Origin: Phytoactinopolyspora endophytica
GTDB lineage: Bacteria; Actinomycetota; Actinomycetes; Jiangellales; Jiangellaceae
NCBI RefSeq assembly: GCF_004138495.1
Contig: NZ_ML142875.1
Span: forward strand, 54,427 to 65,336
DNA: 10,910 nt
Direction of reading: 5' to 3'
Part shown: positions 1-6,179 of the stretch, piece by piece
Numbering within the stretch: position 1 is the stretch's first letter
Layout: each line of letters begins with the position of its first letter
Made by a program: the position numbers and the translations under genes
Notes under the pieces: generated by a model
What the model was told of the DNA's origin: nothing
Seen by the model: only the letters and a program-made list of their open reading frames with translations
Database searches by the model: none

Positions 1-740
1 CCGCCTGGGGTCTGGCCGTGCCGGGTCCGTTCGACTATGACCGCGGCATCGCCTTGTTCGACGGCGTGGGCAAGTTCGCTTCGCTGTACGGTGTCGATAT
101 GCGTGGAAGACTGGCGGAGCGGCTGCGCGTGCCGGCGGAGCACGTGCGCTTCACCAACGATGCCGACGCCTTCCTCCTGGGCGCCTGGGCAGGAGGCTCG
201 ATCGAGGGCCACGCCCGATGCATGGCCTTGACTCTGGGTACCGGCATCGGCTGCTCTTTCGCCGTCGACGGCCGGCTCGTCCCCGAGGCGGAGAACGTCA
301 TCCCGGGGGGACGTGCACACTTCCTGTTCTGTGCCGGTCGCCCGTTGGAGGACGTCGTGTCAACGCGAGCCATCGTCGCTGCGTACGGTGCGGCGACGGG
401 CCGATCGGTTGACGGCGTCAAAGAGGTGGCGGACCGCGCGCGCCGCGGTGAGCCCGCGGCTCGGAGCACACTCGATGACGCCATGATGGGCCTGGGACGA
501 ACGATACGTCCCTTCCTGGATCGCTTTGGCGCGACGGCAGTGGTCGTCGGCGGCTCCATATCCCGCTCCTGGGACGTCATCGAAGGGCCCCTGCGCCGCG
601 GCCTGGGGTACGAGGCGACCGGACCACTGATCGTCTGGGAGTCCGATACCGAAGGGCGCGCGCTCGCTGGGGCCGTCGCGGCCGCACGTGCGACGATCGG
701 CCGCTTTGAGACCGCAACCCGCGAGAGAGGAGAAGCGTGA
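1..740 (+). CDS. ROK-family sugar kinase, 5' end cut by window
   Basis: ROK proteins of this kind usually phosphorylate a hexose or related sugar with ATP in the cytoplasm. The reading frame is open from base 3 (AWGLAVPGPFDY...), so the true start lies outside the window. About 246 residues are visible of a usual ~300, and the N-terminal DxGGT phosphate motif is missing. Visible landmarks are the P-G-P-F-D turn, NDADAF near bases 156-173 (the ROK ENDAN motif, whose Asp is the catalytic base in characterised members), TLGTGIG near 231-251, and VVVGGSIS near 541-564. The Cys-rich zinc motif CxCGxxGCxE typical of ROK kinases is absent: after GGRAHFLFCAGRPLEDVVS the chain goes straight into helix STRAI. 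The stop overlaps the GTG of the LacI-family gene by 4 bp, suggesting one operon and a sugar-catabolic role. The substrate cannot be read from sequence. Loss of kinase activity is possible, but the catalytic NDAD is retained. Confidence 0.85.
   Translation, partial: AWGLAVPGPFDYDRGIALFDGVGKFASLYGVDMRGRLAERLRVPAEHVRFTNDADAFLLGAWAGGSIEGHARCMALTLGTGIGCSFAVDGRLVPEAENVIPGGRAHFLFCAGRPLEDVVSTRAIVAAYGAATGRSVDGVKEVADRARRGEPAARSTLDDAMMGLGRTIRPFLDRFGATAVVVGGSISRSWDVIEGPLRRGLGYEATGPLIVWESDTEGRALAGAVAAARATIGRFETATRERGEA
728..732 (+). promoter_or_regulatory. Ribosome binding site of the LacI-family gene
   Basis: AGGAG lies four bases before the GTG at 737, inside the last codons of the kinase gene. It fixes the GTG start, which overlaps the kinase stop as GTGA. 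Confidence 0.7.
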
Positions 741-1780
741 CGGCCTCAGCCCCGGGACAGTCCCGCCGTCCAACCCTCAGTGACGTCGCCAGACGAGCGG
801 GCGTCAGTCCGATGTCCGTGTCTCGAGCGATGCGGGGAGAGAGTGGGGTCTCCGCCGCGACCCGAGCCAAAGTGCTCGAGGTGGTCGAGGAGCTCGGATA
901 CCGGCTCAATGACTCCGCTCGTAGTCTCAAACTCGGCCGCGGCTCCGACCTGGTCGGCGTGGTCGTGACGCACTTCGCGAACCCCTTCTATTCCCGCCTT
1001 GCCCTGGGCGTGGAAGCGGTGATCGAGAAGCGCGGCATGCGGGTCATTCTGGGCAACACCGAAGAGGATCCCGAGCGCGAAAGAGAGCTGGTCCAGAACC
1101 TGCTCGAGCGGCGCGTCGATGGCATCGTCGTCGTGCCGTCGAGCTATGACCACAGCCACATGAAGGAGCAGGCGATGCGCGGAACACCGGTGGTCCTGGC
1201 CGGCCGGCCGCCCGTCGCGCTCGATGCGGACTGCGTGCTCGTGGACGACTTCGGCGGTGCCCGGGAAGTGACACGTCGCCTGTTGGAGGAGGGGCATAGA
1301 CGGGTCGCCTTCATCGGCACCCCGCCGGCCGCGTACACCGGGGCCGAGCGGCACCGCGGATACTGCGTCGCCCTCGATGAGCAGAGCGTCCCCGTCACCA
1401 GCGATTACGTCGACCGCTCTGGCACCGACACTGTCACGGCCGAGGCGGCCGCCACGCGCATGCTGCGGCTTTCCACGCCTCCGACAGCGATCTTCGCCGC
1501 GAACAACCGGTTGGCGCTTGGCGTCCTGCGCGCCATCGGTCCCCGTGACCACATCGGTTTCGCGGCCTTCGACGATCTCGAATACGCCAGCCTTCTCAAC
1601 CGGGACATCACGTTCGTCAGTTTTGACGCCGAGCAGATGGGCAGGAGCGCTGGTGAGCTTCTTCTGCAGCGTCTGGACGAGCGCTCGGCCGGCGGACGAC
1701 ACATGCAGGCGGAGCGTCCCGTCTCTCGGGTGGTGGTGCAAGTGAACGTGGTCTCGCAGCACGCACGCTCCCGCGTATAA
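737..1780 (+). CDS. LacI-family transcriptional regulator
   Basis: A 347-residue DNA-binding regulator of normal family length. Residues 13-33 form the LacI helix-turn-helix (TLSDVARRAGVSPMSVSRAM), followed by the rest of the headpiece and a hinge (ARSLKLGRGSDLVGVVV) near 56-72. The periplasmic-binding-protein-like effector domain starts with FANPFYSRLALGVE and continues through DGIVVVPSS, AFIGTPP, TAIFAANN and a C-terminal GFAAFDDLEYASLL block, all family landmarks. It begins at a GTG that overlaps the stop of the ROK kinase, so the two are probably translationally coupled. Known relatives repress sugar uptake and catabolic operons and release DNA on binding a sugar or sugar phosphate. By inference it controls the operon containing the kinase. 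No LacI-type palindrome was recognised in this window, so the operator is probably upstream of base 1. The ligand is unknown. Confidence 0.93.
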   Translation: MTASAPGQSRRPTLSDVARRAGVSPMSVSRAMRGESGVSAATRAKVLEVVEELGYRLNDSARSLKLGRGSDLVGVVVTHFANPFYSRLALGVEAVIEKRGMRVILGNTEEDPERERELVQNLLERRVDGIVVVPSSYDHSHMKEQAMRGTPVVLAGRPPVALDADCVLVDDFGGAREVTRRLLEEGHRRVAFIGTPPAAYTGAERHRGYCVALDEQSVPVTSDYVDRSGTDTVTAEAAATRMLRLSTPPTAIFAANNRLALGVLRAIGPRDHIGFAAFDDLEYASLLNRDITFVSFDAEQMGRSAGELLLQRLDERSAGGRHMQAERPVSRVVVQVNVVSQHARSRV

Positions 1781-1956
1781 CCACCGGTGCGCCTTTGCCG
1801 AAAGCGCAAGTTTTGGTGCGGACGGTGGTCCGTCGGGTCAGGATCGTGCCACGTCGGCCGGACCGCCATGGTCGTCGACAGCGCACTGCCGATCCGGCGA
1901 GTCGCCGACTGAACTCCAGTGAGGTGACGTCGCCGCCACGTGAAGGAGGAAACATC
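1781..1956 (+). other. Intergenic region with a possible weak terminator
   Basis: This gap separates the regulator from the DinB gene. At 1793-1810 CTT(T)GC can pair with GCAAG around a 7-base loop, with one bulged T, and TTTT follows at 1811-1814. This could be a weak terminator for the kinase-regulator operon. The rest is GC-rich with no convincing promoter. The reading frame is open across the gap from about 1795, but the ribosome binding site at 1943-1950 argues that coding starts at 1957. Confidence 0.35.
1943..1950 (+). promoter_or_regulatory. Strong ribosome binding site of the DinB gene
   Basis: AAGGAGGA lies six bases before ATG 1957. It decides the start against the 54-codon open extension upstream, which has no comparable site. 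Confidence 0.85.
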
Positions 1957-2466
1957 ATGGCTGCAGCCCGTGGCCGGACGACGGCTGGGCGACGGCGAGA
2001 CGCTCCGCCGCCGAGCACCGGTGCCACCGAGAAGGACGTTCTGGTCGGGTTTCTCGACTATCTGCGCACCTCCGTGGCGGCCAAAGTGGACGGTGTCTCG
2101 GAGCCTGAGGTGCGGGCTCCGGGTGTGCCCTCGGGTACCAGTCTTCTCGGGCTGATCAAACACTTGAGCCACGTCGAGGGGCGAGCCTTTCTTGGCAGGC
2201 ACGTCCGGAACTGGCAGGACACGTTCCGCCCGGGGCCTGATGAGACCGCCGACGGCATCCTGGCCGACTACCGCGACACCGTCGTCCGGGCGAACGAGGT
2301 CATTGCGGCGTGGAGCGACCTGGCCGAGCCGGCTGACAGCTACGGCGCGGGAGGGTCGGTTCCTTCGCGGCGATGGATACTGACGCACATGATCGAGGAG
2401 ACCGGTCGGCATGCCGGACACGCGGACATTCTCCGTGAACTGATCGATGGCGCCACAGGACGTTGA
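1957..2466 (+). CDS. DinB-superfamily protein (DUF664 type)
   Basis: A 169-residue cytoplasmic protein of the DinB four-helix-bundle superfamily, DUF664 branch, often labelled mini-circle protein in streptomycetes. Landmarks are the helix SLLGLIKHLSHVEGRAF (His69, His72), an acidic middle segment with DETADGILADYRDTV, and the C-terminal block WILTHMIEETGRHAGHADIL (His144, His152, His155). The histidines match the usual divalent-metal site of the superfamily, and the family C-terminus (RELIDGATG) is intact. The first ~24 residues are Arg/Ala/Pro-rich and probably disordered. Some relatives are mycothiol- or bacillithiol-dependent transferases or isomerases, but the reaction of this branch is not established and the neighbours give no clue. 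It appears to be a single-gene unit, as a promoter-like box and structured leader separate it from the next gene. Confidence 0.85.
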   Translation: MAAARGRTTAGRRRDAPPPSTGATEKDVLVGFLDYLRTSVAAKVDGVSEPEVRAPGVPSGTSLLGLIKHLSHVEGRAFLGRHVRNWQDTFRPGPDETADGILADYRDTVVRANEVIAAWSDLAEPADSYGAGGSVPSRRWILTHMIEETGRHAGHADILRELIDGATGR

Positions 2467-2513
2467 AACGTCCACCGGCGTGCCGGGACCGGGGTCGCCG
2501 CGGTGTCGTTTGG

Positions 2514-2542
2514 TTCAGTACTCCCGATTACGGTGGTATGGT
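2514..2542 (+). promoter_or_regulatory. Candidate promoter for the DUF1611-racemase operon
   Basis: A possible -10 element TATGGT (2537-2542) fits the actinobacterial TANNNT pattern. It is preceded by a poor -35 TTCAGT (2514-2519) at 17 bp. The local sequence is less GC-rich than its surroundings. Transcription would begin near 2549 and give a leader of about 107 bases. The -35 match is only 3 of 6, so this is tentative. Confidence 0.35.
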
Positions 2543-2548
2543 AGAAAA

Positions 2549-2655
2549 AGCTGGCGACTTTGCCGGTACTCAGGGAAGACGCCTCGTTGACCGTTGGGCC
2601 GTAACCGGCCCCGCCACGATCCCGTCGCCTCCTCTGGGCCATCCAGAGGAGTTGT
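2549..2655 (+). promoter_or_regulatory. Structured leader that sequesters the ribosome binding site
   Basis: Three stems can be read in the presumed leader. Stem 1 pairs 2551-2555 (CTGGC) with 2562-2566 (GCCGG), with one G-U. Stem 2 pairs 2596-2601 (GGGCCG) with 2606-2611 (CGGCCC) around the loop TAAC. Stem 3 is a perfect 9-bp helix, 2629-2637 (CTCCTCTGG) with 2643-2651 (CCAGAGGAG), around the loop GCCAT. The 3' arm of stem 3 contains the only ribosome binding site (AGAGGAG, 2645-2651), four bases before ATG 2656, so the folded form should block initiation. This layout fits translational control by a ligand, a protein or temperature. I do not recognise a known riboswitch class. Confidence 0.5.
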
Positions 2656-3813
2656 ATGTCGCTGTTTCACGAGCCTGCCTTTGCCGAACCTCGCCCCGCC
2701 CCGATGATGGACGACGCCGCGCTTCCGCCCGGGTCCTCGGCCGTCATCTACTGCGAGGGCCAGTTCGGGGAGCAGGACGGTAAGACCGCCAACGGACTTG
2801 TTCGCCACTCTGAGAAGTTCGAGGTTCTCAGCGTCATCGACAGCCGTCAGGCGGGAGCCGATGCGGGCGAGTTCCTCGACGGCGTCGTCAACGGCATCCC
2901 GGTGCTGGCGAACCTGGGCGAAGCGATCGCCCACGCCGGCCAGGTTCCCGACTACCTGATCTGCGGCGTCGCCCCAGCCGATGGCCTGCTGTCCGCGGCC
3001 CAGCGTGTGGTGTTGCTCGACGGTATCGCCAGGGGCATGCACATCATCAACGGTCTGCACGAGTTCCTGAACGACGACGCCGAGTTCGTCGCTGCCCGGA
3101 TCATGGCCGGCGTGACCATCACCGACATCCGGCGGCCCAAGGAGAAGAAGGACCTGCACCTCTTCTCCGGGCGGATCTTCGACGTGACCTGCCCGCGCAT
3201 CGCGGTTCTGGGGACCGACGGCTCCATCGGCAAGCGAACGACGGCGACGCTGCTGGTTCGGGCGCTCAACGCCCACGGGGTCAACGCGGTCATGGTCGGC
3301 ACCGGACAGACGACGCTCATCCAGGGCGGCAAATACGGGGTGGCGCTGGACGCGCTGGTCCCGCAGTTCTGCTCGGGTGAGGTGGAGGATCAGGTGGTCG
3401 CGGCCTTCGAGGGGGAGGACCCGGACGTGATCGTGGTGGAGGGCCAAGGAGCGCTCAGCCATCCCGCCTACCTGACGTCCGCGCACATCCTTCGCGGCAG
3501 CCGGCCGGCAGGCGTCATCGTGCAGCATGCGCCCAAGCGCAAGATGCTAGGCGATTTCCCGATGGTGCCCATGCCCACCGCCGCCAGCGAGGTGGCGTTG
3601 ATCGAGGCGTTCGCGGACACCAAGGTGATCGGTATCACCATCAACCACGAGTTCATGTCCGATGAGGAGATCGACGACGCCATCGACGAGCACGAGCTGG
3701 AGATCGGCGTGCCCGCCACAGACCCGTTGACCCGCCCACTGGACCGCCTCGTCGACATGGTGTTCCTTGCGTTTCCCGAGCTCGAAGGGTCGCTCGTCGC
3801 GAGCGGGCGGTGA
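2656..3813 (+). CDS. DUF1611 protein, DgcN-like (putative D-amino-acid N-acetyltransferase)
   Basis: A 385-residue cytoplasmic protein of the DUF1611 family at normal length. The N-terminal Rossmann-like half (YCEGQFGEQDGKTANGLVRH, then FEVLSVIDSRQAG) is followed by a P-loop half with GTDGSIGKRTT at residues 186-196, GTGQTTLIQGGKYG, and VVEGQGALSHPAY at 261-272. One family member, DgcN, was characterised as a D-glutamate N-acetyltransferase that works with DgcA, an enolase-fold N-acetyl-D-glutamate racemase. No DgcA is visible here; instead a PLP racemase follows with a 4-bp GTGA overlap. The inferred role is acetylation or other processing of a D-amino acid, perhaps from peptidoglycan turnover. 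The P-loop suggests nucleotide or CoA binding, and the substrate is not certain. Translation probably depends on opening of the hairpin over its ribosome binding site. Confidence 0.8.
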   Translation: MSLFHEPAFAEPRPAPMMDDAALPPGSSAVIYCEGQFGEQDGKTANGLVRHSEKFEVLSVIDSRQAGADAGEFLDGVVNGIPVLANLGEAIAHAGQVPDYLICGVAPADGLLSAAQRVVLLDGIARGMHIINGLHEFLNDDAEFVAARIMAGVTITDIRRPKEKKDLHLFSGRIFDVTCPRIAVLGTDGSIGKRTTATLLVRALNAHGVNAVMVGTGQTTLIQGGKYGVALDALVPQFCSGEVEDQVVAAFEGEDPDVIVVEGQGALSHPAYLTSAHILRGSRPAGVIVQHAPKRKMLGDFPMVPMPTAASEVALIEAFADTKVIGITINHEFMSDEEIDDAIDEHELEIGVPATDPLTRPLDRLVDMVFLAFPELEGSLVASGR

Positions 3814-4886
3814 TCACGCCCCGGCTGGAGATCAACCTCGCTGCGATCACGCACAACTCCCGCGTCCTCGTTGACCGGCTGGCTCCTAGGCATATCCGGG
3901 TGACCGGGATCTCCAAGGCCGCCCTCGGCTCGTCCGGGGTTGCCGGAGCGATGGTGCGAGGCGGCGTCACCGGGCTGGGGGATTCGCGTGTCGAGAACCT
4001 CGCCCGGCTGCGCACCGCTGAGGTGGCCGTACCGCTGACGCTGATCCGATCGCCGATGCTGAGCCAGACGGAACTCGTCGTGCGTCATGCCGACGTGAGC
4101 CTCAACACCGAAGCGGCCGTGCTCGACGCGCTCTCATCGGCAGCGATCCGTTGGCGTACCACGCATTCCGTGGTGCTGATGGTGGAGCTGGGCGACCTGC
4201 GCGAGGGTGTGGCCGCCGCCGACGTCGTCGAGATGGCCAGGACCGTCGGAAGGCAACCTGGACTGCAGCTTGCCGGGCTCGGCACGAACCTGGCCTGCCA
4301 GTGCGGCGTCGTGCCCGATCAACACAAGATGGACCAGTTGTCCCGGCTCGCCGGGCAGGTGGAAAAGGCCCGCGGCGCCGCACTGTCGGTGGTCTCGGGC
4401 GGCAACTCGGCCAACCTCGAGTGGGCGCTGGCCACCGACGACGTCGGTAGAGTTGACGAACTGCGTCTGGGCGAGTCGATCCTGCTCGGTACTGAACCGC
4501 TGCACAGACGTGTGATCGACGGCCTGCGCACCGACGCGTTCACGCTGGTGGCCGAGGTGATCGAGGCGAAGCTCAAGCCGGCGCAGCCCTGGGGTGACAT
4601 CGCGCAGGCGGCGTTCGGCGATCAGCCGCCCCGCGGCGGTGCCGGAACCATTCGCCAAGCGATCCTCGCGGTCGGCCGTCAGGACGTCGACCCCGATGGG
4701 CTCACGCCACCGCCGGGGGTCATGGCGCTGGGGATGAGCAGCGACCATCTGGTGGTCGACGTCGGAGACCACGACGTGTCGGTGGGCGACGAACTCGCCT
4801 TCCGGCTCGACTACAGCGCGCTCGTCCGGGCTATGACATCCCCGTTCGTCGCGCACGTGGAGCAGGCAGCGCTGCTTCTCGTCTGA
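3810..4886 (+). CDS. PLP-dependent amino-acid racemase (alanine/ornithine racemase family)
   Basis: A 358-residue protein with the alanine racemase N-terminal TIM-barrel domain, most like the ornithine-racemase/YhfX group. It opens with PRLEINLAAITHNSRVL, typical of the fold. Lys36 in VTGISKAALG is the expected PLP Schiff-base lysine. GLGDSRVENLARL follows, then VMLMVE-like strand VVLMVELGDLREG, GLGTNLACQCG, and the phosphate-binding SGGNSANLE at 196-204. RLGESILLG and the C-terminal GMSSDHLVVDVG also fit the group. The start is GTG at 3810, overlapping the DUF1611 stop; a ribosome binding site is weak, so coupled translation is likely. It should interconvert L- and D-forms of an amino acid, feeding or draining the DUF1611 reaction. 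The substrate (ornithine, glutamate, serine or another) cannot be fixed from the sequence. Confidence 0.85.
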   Translation: MITPRLEINLAAITHNSRVLVDRLAPRHIRVTGISKAALGSSGVAGAMVRGGVTGLGDSRVENLARLRTAEVAVPLTLIRSPMLSQTELVVRHADVSLNTEAAVLDALSSAAIRWRTTHSVVLMVELGDLREGVAAADVVEMARTVGRQPGLQLAGLGTNLACQCGVVPDQHKMDQLSRLAGQVEKARGAALSVVSGGNSANLEWALATDDVGRVDELRLGESILLGTEPLHRRVIDGLRTDAFTLVAEVIEAKLKPAQPWGDIAQAAFGDQPPRGGAGTIRQAILAVGRQDVDPDGLTPPPGVMALGMSSDHLVVDVGDHDVSVGDELAFRLDYSALVRAMTSPFVAHVEQAALLLV

Positions 4887-4904
4887 CGAGGCTCGTAGCC
4901 GGCA

Positions 4905-4922
4905 CCGCCAGTCCGATGGCGG
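4905..4922. terminator. Hairpin between convergent genes
   Basis: CCGCCA (4905-4910) and TGGCGG (4917-4922) form a perfect 6-bp stem around GTCCGA, between the ends of the racemase (4886) and the leftward Rho_N-like gene (4960). There is no T-run, as is common in high-GC actinomycetes. It could serve both strands. An octamer CACACGTT occurs twice just to the right (about 4926 and 4949), with no evident role. Confidence 0.4.
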
Positions 4923-4959
4923 CAGGCACACGTTCTCGTTAAAGCAGACACACGTTGCC

Positions 4960-5286
4960 TCAGCGGCCGACGGCCTTCGCCAGCTCACCTTTGGTCATCT
5001 TGGACCGGCCTTTGATGTTCTTCTTCTTCGCTTCTTCGTACAGCTGAGCCTTCGTGCGACCGCCCGGTCCCTGCCCGGAGCGCAGTCCTCCCCGCCGGCC
5101 AGAGGAGATGTCCTCCGTCGACGTCCGACTGGCGCGATCAGACCGTCCGGAGCGGGCGCGCTCCTTGTTCACGGTCCGTGCGGCGATCTCCTCTGCTGTG
5201 TCCTCGTCGTAGTCGCGCTTCTTCAAACCCGACTTGACATGCTCGTATTGGCGTTCGTCCTTCTTGCGCCATTGTTGCTGGGGCAC
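4960..5286 (-). CDS. Small basic Rho_N-like protein
   Basis: A 108-residue, highly charged protein of a family widespread in actinomycetes, often labelled plasmid stabilisation protein without proof. The N-terminus carries the family signature KKDERQYEHVKSGLKKR and EEIAARTVNKERARSG. A flexible Ser/Arg/Gly linker follows (SRTSTEDISSGRRGGLRSG), then a C-terminal ~35-residue helical unit, TKAQLYEEAKKKNIKGRSKM with TKGELAKAV, resembling the Rho N-terminal/SAP-like nucleic-acid-binding fold. GTG at 5286-5284 is the start, because GGAGGTGA (complement near 5293-5300) lies just upstream. A nucleic-acid-binding role is inferred from the fold and charge; no toxin or partition partner is present. A SigB-like promoter candidate precedes it. 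Confidence 0.8.
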   Translation of the reverse strand: MPQQQWRKKDERQYEHVKSGLKKRDYDEDTAEEIAARTVNKERARSGRSDRASRTSTEDISSGRRGGLRSGQGPGGRTKAQLYEEAKKKNIKGRSKMTKGELAKAVGR

Positions 5287-5311
5287 GGTCGCTCACCTCC
5301 TGCCATCGCCT

Positions 5312-5335
5312 TTACCCCATGCGGGCAGGGACAAC
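5312..5335 (-). promoter_or_regulatory. Possible SigB-type promoter of the Rho_N-like gene
   Basis: On the minus strand GTTG (5335-5332) is followed after 14 bases by GGGTAA (5317-5312), close to the GTTT-N14-16-GGGTA(T) pattern of actinobacterial general-stress sigma factors. It lies about 10 bases before the ribosome binding site. The -35 is one base off consensus, so the call is tentative. Confidence 0.3.
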
Positions 5336-5410
5336 AGGACTCGCGCCGGTCTTCGCCGTCTTTCGGGGCGTGGGCCTCGTTGCTGTTACTGTTTGCCCGC
5401 CGGCGGAATC

Positions 5411-5419
5411 AGGTGGGGG
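5411..5419 (+). promoter_or_regulatory. Ribosome binding site of the spermidine-synthase-like gene
   Basis: AGGTGGGGG lies five bases before GTG 5425. It supports this start over ATG 5239, which would add 62 residues of low-complexity sequence overlapping the promoter and 5' end of the divergent gene. Confidence 0.65.
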
Positions 5420-5424
5420 ACCAG

Positions 5425-6138
5425 GTGAGTGCGCGTTTTCAGGAGCTCGATTGGCGTTCGACGCCGTGGGGCGAGATCAGCCTGCGCTGTCGGTGGGATC
5501 CCACCTTCGATGCCGAGGTCTATGAGATCAAGCTCGACGATGACTTTCTGATGTCGAGTCTCTTCACGGTGGCCGAGGTCGAGATGGTGCGCCTCGCTCT
5601 TGCGGGGATGGCGGGACCAGGTCTCGATGTGGCCGTCGGTGGTCTCGGTCTCGGCTATACCGCGCAGACGGTCCTGGAGACTCCGGGTGTGCGCTCGCTG
5701 ATCGTGATCGAGGCGCTCGGTGAGGTGATCGAGTGGCACGAGCGTGGCCTGATCCCCGCAGGCGCCGCTTTGACGTCGGACGAACGATGTGACCTCACCC
5801 ATGGTGATTTCTTCGCGATGCTGCGCTCCGACGTGGGTCTGGATCCAACGCAGCCGGGCCGGCGGTTTCACGCGGTGATCGTGGACATTGACCACTCGCC
5901 GCGCCATGTGCTGCACTCCAGCCACGCGGAGTTCTATGAGCCGGCCGGCCTTCAGCGGCTCGCCGGATGCCTCCATCCGGGAGGAGTGTTCGCCTTGTGG
6001 TCGAACGACCCTCCCGATGGTGAGTTCATCCAGACATTGTCGGGGGTCTTCACCGATGCGAAGGCCGAGATCGTCAGTTTCCGCAACCCGCTACAGGAGA
6101 ACGCCGCGACCAACACGGTCTACCTCGCCCACCGCTAG
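5425..6138 (+). CDS. Spermidine-synthase-like protein (methyltransferase fold)
   Basis: A 237-residue cytoplasmic protein with the Rossmann-type fold shared by spermidine synthases and methyltransferases. The glycine-rich cofactor motif VAVGGLGLGYTAQ is at residues 69-81, the acidic strand end VIEALGEVIEWHERGL follows, and VIVDIDHSP at 151-159 carries the Asp (154) where aminopropyltransferases have their catalytic Asp. FALWSNDPPDGEF is near the C-terminus. It lacks the longer N-terminal beta domain and is shorter than classical SpeE (about 280-310). Close relatives are common in actinomycetes and are called spermidine synthase by annotation transfer, without the rest of a polyamine pathway nearby. 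Decarboxylated SAM or SAM is the likely cofactor, but the acceptor is unknown. It starts at GTG 5425, divergent from the Rho_N-like gene. Confidence 0.8.
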   Translation: MSARFQELDWRSTPWGEISLRCRWDPTFDAEVYEIKLDDDFLMSSLFTVAEVEMVRLALAGMAGPGLDVAVGGLGLGYTAQTVLETPGVRSLIVIEALGEVIEWHERGLIPAGAALTSDERCDLTHGDFFAMLRSDVGLDPTQPGRRFHAVIVDIDHSPRHVLHSSHAEFYEPAGLQRLAGCLHPGGVFALWSNDPPDGEFIQTLSGVFTDAKAEIVSFRNPLQENAATNTVYLAHR

Positions 6139-6146
6139 CGAGCGGT
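6131..6146. terminator. Short inverted repeat at the end of the spermidine-synthase-like gene
   Basis: ACCGCT (6131-6136) pairs with AGCGGT (6141-6146) around AGCG. The stem covers the TAG stop at 6136-6138, between two convergent genes. It may be a weak bidirectional terminator. There is no T-run, and the stem is only 6 bp. Confidence 0.3.
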
Positions 6147-6179
6147 CCGGTGAGTGGTCCGGAGAGATGGCCGGCTGCG

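Noticed and set aside
746..1762. Long open frame of 338 codons antisense to the LacI-family gene
   Set aside because: Its protein (His/Arg/Gly-rich, no domain) is a shadow produced by high-GC codon use; the sense strand encodes a clear LacI regulator.
2515..3528. Antisense frame of 337 codons over the DUF1611 gene
   Set aside because: No recognisable domain and no ribosome binding site; the sense frame carries the family motifs.
4134..4988. Antisense frame of 284 codons over the racemase gene
   Set aside because: Composition typical of a shadow frame, overlapping a well-supported racemase and the 3' end of the Rho_N-like gene.
5239..5424. Longer N-terminus for the spermidine-synthase-like protein from ATG 5239
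   Set aside because: It would run through the promoter and 5' end of the divergent gene, lacks a ribosome binding site, and adds sequence not seen in the family; GTG 5425 has AGGTGGGGG before it.
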